46,101 nt of DNA from DATKFM01 sp963810485 (GTDB taxonomy: Bacteria > Pseudomonadota > Alphaproteobacteria > Dongiales > Dongiaceae), in contig CAWENQ010000001.1 in assembly GCA_963810485.1 (NCBI GenBank), forward strand, positions 1 to 46,101, in the 5' to 3' direction. The position numbers were made by a program, and so were the translations under genes. This document shows, in pieces, positions 25,042 through 34,437 of the stretch. How positions within the stretch are numbered: the stretch's first letter is position 1; each line of letters opens with the position of its first letter. The notes under the pieces are model-generated. The model had not been told where the DNA came from and did not search any database. It was given only the letters and a program-made list of their open reading frames with translations.

Positions 25042-25854
25042 ATGAGTAGGCGGCTGTTCAGGATCATGGCGGCGTTCGTGATGGCACCATGCGTGCTGCC
25101 GACCAGCTCACTGTTAGCCCAAGACGTCCCCGTCGATCTCGAACTCGTTCTCGCTGTCGATGTTTCCGGGTCGATGGACGTCGAGGAGCGGAGGCTGCAG
25201 CGGGATGGCTATGTGGACGCGTTCCTGCATCCGGATGTGATCGCGGCAATCACCTCGGGCATGATGGGCAGGATCGCCGTGGCCTATGTCGAATGGGCGG
25301 GACCTAAATCGCAGACGCTGGTGATGCCCTGGCGGCTGGTGGACGGAAAGGCGGCGGCCGAGGCGGTGTCCGCCGAGCTGGCGCAGGCGCAAAGCCCGCG
25401 CATCCGCGGCACCTCGATCTCCGCCGCCCTCGCCTTTTCCGGCGCGTTGTTCCCGGACAACGGCTTTTCCGGCAGCCGGCAGGTGATCGATATCTCCGGC
25501 GACGGCCCCAACAACATGGGGCCACCGGTGGTGCCCATGCGCGAGGCGGTGCTGGCGCGCGGCATCACCATCAACGGCCTGCCGTTGACCCTGCGCCCCG
25601 GCACCATGTTCAGCCTGCCGGCCGGATTGCTCGATATCTACTATCAGGACTGTGTGATCGGCGGCCCCGGCGCTTTCTCCATTTCCGTGCAGGCGCCCGA
25701 GCAACTGGCCGAAGCCATCCGCCGCAAGCTGGTGCTGGAGATCGCCGGGCGGGAACCGGAGATCGTGCCGGCGCAGTTGGCGCAGATGGCGCCGCGGATC
25801 GACTGCCTGATCGGGGAGAAAACGCGGCCGGAATTTTTGGATGAGAATAGGTAG
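25042..25854 (+). CDS. DUF1194 von Willebrand factor A-type exported protein
   Basis: 270 residues with GGATGAGAA before ATG. The first 27 residues form a signal peptide (VMAPCVLPTSSLLAQ, cleavage after LAQ or nearby). The mature start VDLELVLAVDVSGSMD carries the metal-ion-dependent adhesion motif DVSGS (residues 40-44), with GTSIS and DISGDGPNN as the second and third metal-site loops. The DUF1194 family is a periplasmic VWA protein widespread in alphaproteobacteria; its role is not established. Nothing in the context links it to a chaperone or chelatase. Confidence 0.88.
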   Translation: MSRRLFRIMAAFVMAPCVLPTSSLLAQDVPVDLELVLAVDVSGSMDVEERRLQRDGYVDAFLHPDVIAAITSGMMGRIAVAYVEWAGPKSQTLVMPWRLVDGKAAAEAVSAELAQAQSPRIRGTSISAALAFSGALFPDNGFSGSRQVIDISGDGPNNMGPPVVPMREAVLARGITINGLPLTLRPGTMFSLPAGLLDIYYQDCVIGGPGAFSISVQAPEQLAEAIRRKLVLEIAGREPEIVPAQLAQMAPRIDCLIGEKTRPEFLDENR

Positions 25855-25874
25855 GGAGGTCGGAATTCGACTGT

Positions 25875-25946
25875 TGTAGGGGCGAGCTGAGCTCGCCCTG
25901 ATGCAACGTTGCAATGTCGACAGGGCGACCGCAGGTCGCCCCTACA
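25875..25946. repeat. Inverted repeat of the GTAGGGGCGA family
   Basis: Two 26-base arms (25875-25900 and 25921-25946) match in inverted orientation with a few mismatches (TGTAGGGGCGA at one end, TCGCCCCTACA at the other). The 20-base loop contains AACGTT. It lies between the convergent ends of the DUF1194 gene and anmK and could terminate both. Confidence 0.75.
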
Positions 25947-25961
25947 AGATTTTCGATCGCG

Positions 25962-27080
25962 TTATTTTTTCGAATGCAGCTTTCCGCCGGTGACCGGTTC
26001 CTTCACGCCCGTTGTTCCTGGCACGCTGAGCGGCAAGCCGCGCACGGAGCGCACCGCCAGATAGCCGAACGCCTGGGCCTCCAGCACGTCGCCGTTCCAG
26101 CCGGCGCGTTCGGCGGGGGCGACGGGGACGCCGAGTTTTTCGGTGAGCGATGCCATCAGCACGGGATTGCGGCGGCCGCCGCCGGCGACAATCCAGCGGC
26201 GCGCGGGGGCGGGGAAATGCTCTGATGCCTTGACGATGGACGCGACGGTGAAAGCGGCCAGCGTTGCCGCGCCATCTTCCGGCGACAGTGACGCGACAGG
26301 TGAGGAATCGAAATCATTGCGGTCGAGGGATTTCGGCGCCTTCTTGGCGAAGTAAGGATGGGCCATCAGCTTGGCCAGAGCCGCGTCGTTGACTTTGCCC
26401 TTCGCGGCCAGCGCGCCGTCCTTGTCCACCGCCTGGCCGGTATGCTTCAGCGCCCAATCGTCCATCAGCGCATTGCCCGGGCCGGTGTCGAAGGCGAGGA
26501 TCGGGGCGCTGCCGGCGGCGCCCGCGGTGCCTTTCACCGCGCCCTCGCCGACCCAGGTGACATTGGCGACGCCGCCGATGTTGAGCACGGCAACCGGCCG
26601 CTTCATCGAGGATGCCAGCGCCGCGTGGAACAGCGGCACGAAGGGTGCCCCCTGCCCGCCATGGGCCATGTCGTTGGAGCGGAAATCATTGACCACGTCG
26701 ATGCCCATGAGCTTAGCCAGCAGCGCGCCGTCGCCGATCTGCTTGGTGCGGCTGAGATCCGGCTGATGCAGCAGGGTCTGGCCGTGGAAGCCGATCAGCG
26801 CCACGTCCTTGGGCTCGAGGCCGTTGTCGCTGAGCAGGCGTTTGGCCACCGCGGCGTGGCGCTCGGTGAGTTCCTTCTCCACCTCGGCCACCGGCCCCTT
26901 CAGGCCCATGACGGACATCAGCTTGGCGCGGAATTCCGGCTCATAGGGCTCGGCCAGGGCGGCGCCGATGATGATCTCGGTCTCGCCGTCGGTTTCCACC
27001 AGCGCGGCGTCGATGCCGTCGCAAGACGTGCCGCTCATCATGCCGAGGGCCCAGCGAGGCTTGTTCGATGTGTCTGCCAT
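25962..27080 (-). CDS. anmK: Anhydro-N-acetylmuramic acid kinase
   Basis: 372 residues. MMSGTSCDGIDAALVETDG near residue 15 is the family's phosphate-binding motif, followed by GFHGQTL, NIGGVANVTWVG (ATPase-fold phosphate loop), FDTGPGNALMD and the late VAGGGRRNPVLM. The enzyme phosphorylates and opens anhydro-MurNAc to MurNAc-6-phosphate in peptidoglycan recycling, in the cytoplasm. It is divergent from tyrS, an arrangement frequently conserved in alphaproteobacteria. Length is normal for the family. Confidence 0.94.
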   Translation of the reverse strand: MADTSNKPRWALGMMSGTSCDGIDAALVETDGETEIIIGAALAEPYEPEFRAKLMSVMGLKGPVAEVEKELTERHAAVAKRLLSDNGLEPKDVALIGFHGQTLLHQPDLSRTKQIGDGALLAKLMGIDVVNDFRSNDMAHGGQGAPFVPLFHAALASSMKRPVAVLNIGGVANVTWVGEGAVKGTAGAAGSAPILAFDTGPGNALMDDWALKHTGQAVDKDGALAAKGKVNDAALAKLMAHPYFAKKAPKSLDRNDFDSSPVASLSPEDGAATLAAFTVASIVKASEHFPAPARRWIVAGGGRRNPVLMASLTEKLGVPVAPAERAGWNGDVLEAQAFGYLAVRSVRGLPLSVPGTTGVKEPVTGGKLHSKK

Positions 27081-27138
27081 GGGTCGATCTTATGCAAGAT
27101 CAGCGGTGGGTGGGCAATGCTGAGAAGCAATAGGGGAT

Positions 27139-27203
27139 CACGCGGAGCCGCGAAGGCGCGGAGAAGAGCAGCGGACATCTCCGCGGCTTCGCGCCTCCGC
27201 GTG
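27139..27203. repeat. Inverted repeat between anmK and tyrS
   Basis: Twenty-six-base arms (27139-27164 and 27178-27203), CACGCGGAG..GCGGAGA against TCTCCGCGG..CCGCGTG, with only two mismatches and a 13-base loop. A half-copy occurs near 14749-14774. It sits about 60 bases before tyrS and could influence expression of either divergent gene. Confidence 0.75.
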
Positions 27204-27265
27204 CCCGGAATTGTCGCGGACGGGCGGCTGTGTTACACCTCCGGCCCCTCTAGCGTTGGCGTCAA

Positions 27266-28540
27266 ATGGCTATGTCGAGCGAGCTCAAATCCGGTTTTCT
27301 GCGCGAAATTGTCGACCGCGGATTCATGCATCAATGCACCGACGGGGCGGCGCTGGATGAGCTTGCTCAGAAGAAGCGCATCGTCGCCTATATCGGCTTC
27401 GACGCCACGGCCGACAGCCTGCATGTGGGCAGCATGGTGGGCATCATGTTGCTGCGCCGGCTGCAGCAGGCGGGGCACAAGCCCATCGTGCTGATGGGCG
27501 GCGGCACGACCAAGATCGGCGATCCTTCCTTCCGCGACGAGTCGCGCAAGTTGATGGGAGAAGACCAGATCGCCAAGAACATCGCCGGCATCCGCAAGGG
27601 TTTCACGAATTTCCTCAGGTTCGGCGACGGGCCCAGCGACGCCGTCATGGTCAACAACGCCGACTGGCTCGACAAGCTGGAATACATTCCGTTCCTGCGG
27701 GATGTCGGCGCCCACTTCTCGGTCAACCGCATGCTGTCCTTCGACAGCGTCAAGCTGCGGCTCGATCGCGAGCAGTCGCTGTCGTTCCTGGAGTTCAACT
27801 ACATGATCCTCCAGGCCTACGACTTCCTGGAGCTGTCGCGGCGGCAGGATTGCGTGCTGCAGATGGGCGGCTCGGACCAATGGGGCAACATCGTCAATGG
27901 CGTGGAGCTGGGACGGCGGATCGACGACCGCGCGCTTTACGGCCTGACCACGCCGCTGATCACCACGTCGGCCGGCACCAAGATGGGCAAGACCGCGGCC
28001 GGCGCGGTGTGGATCAATGCCGACAAGCTGAGCCCCTATGACTATTGGCAATATTGGCGTAACACCGAGGACGCCGATGTCGGGCGCTTCTTCCGGCTGT
28101 TCACCGACCTGCCGCTGGAGGAGATCGCCGGGCTGGAGAAGCTGCAGGGCTCGGGGATCAACGAGGCGAAGATCCGCCTGGCCAACGAGGCGACCGCGCT
28201 GGCCCATGGCCGCGAAGCCGCCGAGGCAGCGGCGGAGACGGCGCGGCGGACGTTTGTCGAAGGCGGTGTCGGTGGCGAGTTGCCGGTCATCGATTTGCCC
28301 CGCTCAGAGTTCGACAAGGGTGTTCCCGTCTATGAATTGATCCGGCGCGCAGGGCTGACCGCCAGCAACGGTGAGGCCCGTCGCCTCATCAAAGGTGGCG
28401 GTGCGCGGCTTAATGACAAACCCATAAGTGACGAATCGCTCTCGGTGACGATGTCGATGGCGATTGACTATGCTGGCATTGGAACGGCGGTTAAGCTCTC
28501 CGCCGGTAAAAAGAAACACGCTCTGGTACGGGCGGTTTAG
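27266..28540 (+). CDS. tyrS: Tyrosyl-tRNA synthetase
   Basis: 424 residues. The Rossmann catalytic domain has GFDATADSLHVGS (HIGH-motif variant HVGS, residues 53-56) and the KMSKS counterpart KMGKTAAGAVW. Between them are YMILQAYDFLEL and GSDQWGNIVNG, which bind tyrosine. The C-terminal S4 domain is ELIRRAGLTASNGEARRLI. No clear Shine-Dalgarno precedes ATG 27266, and the second Met (27272) is an alternative. The reading frame is undisturbed, in sharp contrast to the operon starting 377 bases further on. Confidence 0.95.
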   Translation: MAMSSELKSGFLREIVDRGFMHQCTDGAALDELAQKKRIVAYIGFDATADSLHVGSMVGIMLLRRLQQAGHKPIVLMGGGTTKIGDPSFRDESRKLMGEDQIAKNIAGIRKGFTNFLRFGDGPSDAVMVNNADWLDKLEYIPFLRDVGAHFSVNRMLSFDSVKLRLDREQSLSFLEFNYMILQAYDFLELSRRQDCVLQMGGSDQWGNIVNGVELGRRIDDRALYGLTTPLITTSAGTKMGKTAAGAVWINADKLSPYDYWQYWRNTEDADVGRFFRLFTDLPLEEIAGLEKLQGSGINEAKIRLANEATALAHGREAAEAAAETARRTFVEGGVGGELPVIDLPRSEFDKGVPVYELIRRAGLTASNGEARRLIKGGGARLNDKPISDESLSVTMSMAIDYAGIGTAVKLSAGKKKHALVRAV

Positions 28541-28557
28541 CAACGCACACACTGTTG

Positions 28558-28760
28558 TCATCCCGGAAACCGCGCTTCAGCGCGGTTGTCCGGGACCCAT
28601 GAACACCGAGCAATCGTCAACTTAGCCTGACGAATTTCGTGTGCTTGGGTCCCGGGCTCCGCCACTGACGTGGCGGCCCCAGGATGACAAATTTTCGAGC
28701 TGGTCAACTCAGTGTTCATGGATCCCGGACAACCTCGCTGCCGCTCGGTTTCCGGGATGA
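28558..28760. repeat. Long inverted repeat (49-bp arms) with nested palindromic element
   Basis: The arms 28558-28606 and 28712-28760 (TCATCCCGGAAACCG ... CGGTTTCCGGGATGA) match in inverted orientation at 44 of 49 positions. The 105-base interior contains a further GGGTCCCGGGCTCCG...AGGATGAC unit of the same general family. It resembles a miniature inverted-repeat element. Confidence 0.75.
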
Positions 28761-28795
28761 CTCGGGAGGGTTTCGCGTTGCGAAACCCTCCCGAG
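28761..28795. terminator. Perfect 16-bp hairpin, probable terminator
   Basis: CTCGGGAGGGTTTCGC pairs perfectly with GCGAAACCCTCCCGAG around a three-base loop (GTT). It directly follows the long inverted repeat after tyrS. There is no strong T-run (TTATCTTG follows), so it may be a terminator or part of the repeat family. Confidence 0.5.
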
Positions 28796-28916
28796 TTATC
28801 TTGTGATCACAGGTCTTGTGATGCTACACTCCGCGCCGCCCGGAGCCTGAAGCGCCGGGGCCGGGGCAGCGCGCCTGCTAAAGCGTTGGCCGGGAAGAAC
28901 AAGTCGGGAGGCGAGT

Positions 28917-30821
28917 ATGGCTGAGGGCGGCGCCGGCCGTACGGCGGCGGGTTTCGATCCGATCCTGCTGGCGGTGCTGTCGAGCCGGTTCGAATCGATC
29001 ATCCGCGAGATGACCAACACGGTCATGAAGGCCAGCCGGTCGAGCGTCATCAAGAACGCGCGCGACATGTCCTGCGGGATTCTGACCTACGATCATCGGC
29101 TGGTCTCGGTCGAGGAGGCGCTGCCGATCCATGTGAACGGCGCTGGAGCTGACCACGCAGCCGATCACCGAGCTGTTCGACGACATCAAGGAGGGCGACG
29201 CCTTCCTGAACAACAGCCCGTTCTACGGCGGCACGCACCATGCCGACCTGACGCTGTGCGTGCCGGTGTTCTTCGACGGCGAGCCGCTGTTCTGGACGCT
29301 GTCGCGCTCGCACCATGCCGATATCGGCGCGCCGGAGCCGTCCACCTACCTGCCCTATCGCCGCGACCATCTATCAGGAGGGCGTGCATTTCCCCTGCGT
29401 GCGCATCCAGGAGAACTTCAAGGACAAGGACGACCTGATCCGCATCGGGCTGCAGAAGATCCGCGTCAGCAACATCTGGTACGGCGACTACCGCGCCCAG
29501 GTCGGCGCCTGCCGCACCGGCGAGCGCCGGCTGAAGGAGCTGGTGGCGCAGTACGGGCATCGAGACGATCAAGGCGACTTCATCGAGGCCTGGATGGACT
29601 ACGGCGAGCGCCGCGCCATCGCCGCGATCCGCGAGCTGCCGGCCGGCACCTACAGCTACGAGGTGCGCCACGATCCGGTGCCGGGCGTGGCCGACGAGGG
29701 CATCCCGATCACGGCCAAGGTGACGGTCGATCCCGAAGACGGGGCTGATCACCGTCGACGTGCGCGACAATCCGGATTGCGTGCCGGGCGGCCTCAACCT
29801 GACGGAGGCCTGCGCCGTCGCCTCCTGCCGCATCGGCGTCTACTACAATCTCGACGCCATCGATGCCGCACAATGACGGCAGCGCCAGCCGCATCGTGCC
29901 GCTGCTGCGCGACGATTGCGTGGTCGGCCGGCCGCAGCATCCGATCGGCACCTCCTGCGCCACCAGCAACGTCAACGAGCGGCTGGCCAACGCGGTGCCA
30001 GTGCTGCTTCTCCGCAGATGGGCGAGCCCTACGGCATGGCGCGAAGGCGGCGGCAATTTCTCGGCCGCGCTGGGCGTCGTCTCCGGCGTCGACACGCGGC
30101 GCAAGCGAGCATGTCGAGTACATCACCCAGCTGATGCTCGGCCCTGTCGGGCGGCCCGGCCAACCATGGCCATGACGGCTGGCTGACCTATGAGTGCTCG
30201 GTCGGCAACGGCATCATGGTCAACGACTTCGATCGAGGTCGACGAGGCCGACCTATCCGATCCTGATCGAGGAGCGCCGCATCGCGCGAGGACAGCATGG
30301 GCTTCGGCCAGTGGAACGGCGCGCCGGCGGTCAAGGGCTCCTACCGCTCGCTCACCGGCGACATGACGCGTCTATGTCTGCGGCGACGGCGGCACGTTCC
30401 CGGCCAAGGGCGTGCTCGGCGGCCAGGCCGGCGCCGGCTGCGGCACCTGGAAGCGCAGCCGCAGCGGCAAGGTCGAGCGGCTGCCGGACTTCTACAGCGG
30501 CAGCGCTCAGCGAGAGGCGAGGCGGTGCATTACCGCTCCTGCGCCGGCGGCGGCTATGGCGATCCGCGCCGGCGCGATCCCGGCGCGCGTCGTCGAGGAC
30601 GTGAACCGCAACTGGCTGAGCGTCGCGGCGGCGCGCGAAGATCTTCGGCGTCGCCGTACGCGTCGGGCCGAACGGCGTCGACTATCGTGGTCGATGAAGA
30701 CGGCGCACGCCGAGCTGCGCTCGCGCGGCAGCAAGAGCCGGCTGCAAAGCCCGACGGCAAAGAACGGACACGGAAGCGGTCCGCGCAGAGCAGCAAGAAA
30801 CAACAGGGAGACAAATCATGA
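28917..30821 (+). CDS. hyuB: Hydantoinase B/oxoprolinase-type subunit (HyuB), many doubled-base frameshifts
   Basis: Strong Shine-Dalgarno (GGGAGG) before ATG 28917. Conserved family segments appear in shifting frames: FDPILLAVLSSRFESIIREM, NNSPFYGGTHHADL, EAWMDYGERR, PHNDGSASRIVPLLRDDC, SNVNERLANAV, NGIMVNDSIEVDE, GDGGTFPAKGVLGGQAG. With HyuA it forms the large subunit of an ATP-dependent amidohydrolase acting on hydantoins, 5-oxoproline or related cyclic amides. I count 21 extra bases, each explainable as a second synonymous third-codon base (for example 29141-29142 GG[C/G], 29358-29359 TA[T/C], 29734-29735 CC[C/G], 29858-29859 GC[C/A]). Without them it is exactly 627 residues. Its stop overlaps the start of livK (ATGA). 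It is probably an intact gene in nature. Confidence 0.88.
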
Positions 30822-32009
30822 GCAGAAGCTGTCATATGCACGCACGGGCATCGGCTGGCTCGTGCGCGGCGCGGCTCGCCGCCGGCACCGGCCGCAGGCC
30901 GAGGATCCGATCATCATCGGCGCCGCGATCGCCCAGAGCGGCGTCGTCGCGCCCTATGACGACGGCCCGGCCAAGGCCATGGAGATCGCGATCGAGGAGA
31001 TCAACGCCAAGGGCGGCCTGCTCGGCCGGCAGCTCAAGATCATCTATTCCGACACCAAGTCCGACATCGCCTACGGCGCGACCGCCGCGCAGGACGTGAT
31101 CGACAAGGGCGCGCAGATGGTCGTCGTCACCTGCGACTACGACTATCGGCAGTGCGGCCGCATCGGTCGCCGACTGCGCCAACCTGATCGCCTTCTCGAC
31201 CTGCGCCGGCGATCCGAAGTTCGGGCCCGACCGGCATCGGCCCCAATGCCTTCACCATGGCGACCGGCGCGCCGGGCCAGGCGGTGGCGCTGGCCGAATG
31301 GGCCTACAACGTGAAGGGCTGGCGCACGGGCTATGTGCTGCTCGACACCACCATCGCCTTCGACGCCACCTTCGCCGACTTCTTCAAGCGGCGCTGGACG
31401 GAACTGGCCGGCGCCGACGGCGCTGCTCGGCGAGGACACCTTCGGCGGCGAGGATCCGCAGATCGCCAGCCAGATCACCCGCATCAAGGCGCTGCCGAAG
31501 CAGCCCGACTTCATCGTGCTTAGCTCCTTCCCGCCGGGCGGCGTCGAGCGCCATGCGCCAGCTGCGCGCGGCCGGCGTCAACCAGCCGCTGCTGGGCTCG
31601 GAATCCTGGGACGGCGACTACTGGCTGGAAGGCGTGCCGAACCTCAGCGACTTCTACTTCGTCACCTACGGCTCGGTGTTCGGCAACGACACCGCGTCCG
31701 GACGTCGCGGACTTCATGGACAAGTTCCAGGCGAAGTTCGGCAAGCCGCCCGTCACCTCGCACGCCATCACCGGCTACAGCGTGATCGAGGCCTGGAGCA
31801 CGGCCGTCGAGAAGGCCGGTACATTCGACACCGACAAGGTGCGCGATGCGCTGCGAGAGCTTCAACGACGAGCCGCTGCTGGCCGGGCCGACGACCTTCA
31901 CCGACGGACCAGCACATCAACATGCAGCGCGACCTGCTGCTGATCGAGGTGAAGGACGGCAAGTCCGGCAACGTCATCGGGTCGTCGCGCGGAGAAGATG
32001 CCGCAATAA
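30818..32009 (+). CDS. livK: ABC transporter periplasmic substrate-binding protein (LivK-like), doubled-base frameshifts
   Basis: Branched-chain-amino-acid-type binding protein. Resolved sequence begins with a signal peptide (GIGWLVAARLAAGTAAA, cleaved before EDPIIIGAAIAQSG). Then come GPAKAMEIAIEEINAKGGLL, CANLIAFSTCAGDPKFGPT, ALPKQPDFIVLSSF, GVSAMRQLRAAGVNQP and ITGYSVIEAW, and it ends REKMPQ. It delivers substrate to the LivHM permease in the periplasm. Being placed between hyuB and hyuA, it may bind a hydantoin, a lactam or an N-carbamoyl compound rather than leucine; that is inference. Thirteen extra bases fit synonymous third-position doublets, giving 392 residues. Confidence 0.85.
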
Positions 32010-32048
32010 TCAGCGGCATCGCAGCGCTGCGTATCGGGCTGGTCGCGC

Positions 32049-32816
32049 ATGACCGCACGGCGCTGCGACGGAGAACGCGACGGCGTCGGCCCTGAAGGTC
32101 GCCGACGTCGTCGTCAACTTCCAGGGCCTGCGCGCGATCGACCGGCGTCAGCCTGCGGCTCGACCGCGGCGAGATCCTCGGCCTGATCGGGCCGAACGGC
32201 GCCGGCAAGACGACGCTGGTCAATGTGCTCACCGGCTTCCAGGAGGTCGACCGCGGCAGCGTGCATCTGGACGGCGAGGACATCGGCGCGCTGGAAGCCG
32301 CATGAACGCAGCCGCCGCGGGCTGGTGCGCACCTTCCAGAACGTGCTGCCCTTCGCCGGCCTGACGGCGCTGGAGAATGTCGAGGCCGGCGCGCATGGCG
32401 ACCGGGCTCGACCGCGCAGCGGCGCGCGCGCCAGGCGATGCGAGGTGCTGGACTGGCTCGGCCTTGCGGCGCAAGGCGCACCGGCAAGGTCGACACCCTG
32501 CCCTTCGGCGAGGAGCGGCGGGTCGGCATTGCCCGCGCCATCGCCATGCGGCCGCGCTTCCTGCTGATGGACGAGCCGGCGGCCGGCCTGAACGATGCCG
32601 AATGCGAGGACCTGAAGCAGGTCGATCGGCGGCATCCGGCGCGAGCTCGATTGCGGCATCCTGCTGATCGAGCATCGCATGTCGCTGGTCTTCGCGCTCT
32701 GCGACCGCATCCAGGTGCTGCAGCAAGGGCCGCACCATCGCCATCGGCACTCCCGGATGAGATCCGCACCGACGCCGACGGTGCGCCAGGCCTATCTCGG
32801 CGACGAGGCGGTCTGA
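32049..32816 (+). CDS. livG: ABC transporter ATP-binding protein LivG-like, doubled-base frameshifts
   Basis: Walker A is GPNGAGKT, followed by the family's TFQNVLPFAGLTALENV. A signature region is not clearly conserved: around LPFGEERRVGIARAIAMRP the usual LSGGQ is replaced by LPFGE, as in some LivG proteins (LPYG). Walker B is LLMDEPAAGLN and the H-loop LLIEHRMSLVF. It energises import through LivHM at the cytoplasmic face. It starts 39 bases after livK at ATG 32049; the N-terminal 12 residues are poorly conserved. Twelve extra bases fit synonymous doublets (for example CG[G/C], GA[A/G], AC[T/C]), giving 251 residues. Confidence 0.85.
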
Positions 32817-32819
32817 GCC

Positions 32820-33555
32820 ATGCTGACGGTCAGCGACCTCCACGTCAGCTACGGCAACATCGTCGCGCTGCGCGGCGTCTCGCTGCGAGGTCGGCGAGGG
32901 CGAGATCGTCGCGGTCATCGGCCCGAACGGCGCCGGCAAGTCGACGCTGCTGCTGACCATCGCCGGCGTCGTCCGCGCCAAGCAGGGCAGAATCGAGTTC
33001 GCCGGCAGGCAGCGTGCCGGGCGCCGCGCCGGAAGCGGCTGGTCGCCGGCGGCCTGTCGCTGGTGCCGGAGGGCCGCCACATCTTCGGCTCGCTCACGCG
33101 TCGCCGAGAATATCGCACTCGGCGCCACGGCGCGGCGCGACCGGGCGGCGATCGCGGCCGACATCGAGCGCGTGCTCGATCATGTTTCCGGTGCTGCGAG
33201 AGCGCTACCGGCAGCGGGCGGGCAAGCTGTCCGGCGGCGAGCAGCAGATGCTGGCGATCGCGCCGCGCCCTGCTGGCGCGGCCGCGGCTGCTGCTGCTCG
33301 ACGAGCCTTCGCTCGGCCTGGCGCCGCTGGTCGTCGAAGCAGGTCTACGACGCGATCGCTGGAGCTGCGCCGCGGCGGCGTCACCATCCTGATCGTCGAG
33401 CAGAGCGTCAGCCGGGCGCTGACGGCGGCCGACCGCACCTATGTGCTGAATTCCGGCGCCGATCGACCATGTCCGGCCGCTCGGCGGAGCTGCAGGGCAC
33501 CGCGGCGTTCGATGCCGCCTATTTCGGCGTCATGAGCGGAGCGCGCGCGCCGTGA
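32820..33555 (+). CDS. livF: ABC transporter ATP-binding protein LivF-like, doubled-base frameshifts
   Basis: LTVSDLHVSYGNIVALRGVSL opening is split here as LHVSYGNIVALRGVS. Walker A is GPNGAGKST, then the LivF hallmark LVPEGRHIFGSLTVAENI, signature KLSGGEQQMLAIARALL, Walker B LLLLDEPSLGLAPLVVE and H-loop LIVEQSVSRAL. It pairs with LivG in the heteromeric importer. It begins three bases after livG; its stop overlaps the GTG start of livH. Ten extra bases restore 241 residues. Nine fit synonymous doublets, and one near 33467 (CA[T/G]) would be His versus Gln, the only probable amino-acid difference I found in the operon. Confidence 0.85.
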
Positions 33556-34434
33556 TCGTCCTGCAGAACGCCATCGACGCCATCAGCCTGGGCGCCGTCT
33601 ACGCGCTGGCCGCGCTCGGCATCGGGCTGATCTTCAGCATCATGCGGCTGATCAATTTCGCCCATGGCGAGCTGATCATGGTCGGCGGATTCACGCTCTA
33701 CGGCCTGGCGGGCCAGCCCTACATCGTGATGGCGCTGGCGGCGATACTCGTGGTGACGATCCTGGCGCTCGGCATGGAGCGGCTGGCCTTCCGGCCGCTG
33801 CGCCGCGCCAATCCGGCGACGCTGCTGATCGCCTCCTTCGCCGTGTCCTATCTGGTGCAGCATATCGTGCTGATGATCTTCGGCTCGCGGCCGATGGGCG
33901 TGGATTTCATGGCGCAGCTGGGCGAGAGCGTGGATCTCGGCGGGCTCAGGGTGCCGCGGCTGCAGATCGCGACGATCATCGTGACCCTCGCGCTGATGGG
34001 CGGTCTGGTCCTGTTCTTCCGCCGCTCGCGCGTCGGCGTGCAGATGCGGGCGGCGGCCGAGGATTTCACCATGGCGCGGCTGGTGGGCGTGCGGGCGAAC
34101 CGGGTGTATCGCGGTCGCCTTCGCCATTTCCGGCGTGCTGGCCAGCATCGTGTCGCTCTATCTCGTCACCCAGACCGGCAGCGTGTCCTACAAGATGGGC
34201 GTCAGCATGGTGCTGATCGCCTTCGTCGCCTCGGTCATCGGCGGCATGGGCTCGCTGACCGGCGCGGCGCTCGGCGGTTTCCTGGTCGGCATCGTCTCGG
34301 TATCGCTGCAGGCCTATCTGCCGGTGGAGATGCGGCCCTACCGCGACGCCTTCGTCTTCCTGCTGTTCATCGCCTTTCTGCTGTGGCGACCGCAGGGCCT
34401 GCTGGTGCGCCGCGCCGACCGGGAGCGGGTCTAG
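33552..34434 (+). CDS. livH: ABC transporter permease LivH-like, one doubled base
   Basis: GTG start overlapping the livF stop (GTGA). Typical LivH: GAVYALAALGIGLIFSIMRL, INFAHGELIMVGGF, then eight or so transmembrane segments, the cytoplasmic coupling loop MRAAAEDFTMARLVGVRANR, and IGGMGSLTGAALGGFLVG near the end. It forms one half of the membrane channel for the substrate delivered by LivK. One extra base near 34109 (TA[T/C] before GCGGTC) shifts the frame; without it the protein has 293 residues. The doublet density falls sharply from this gene onward. Confidence 0.9.
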
Positions 34435-34437
34435 ACC

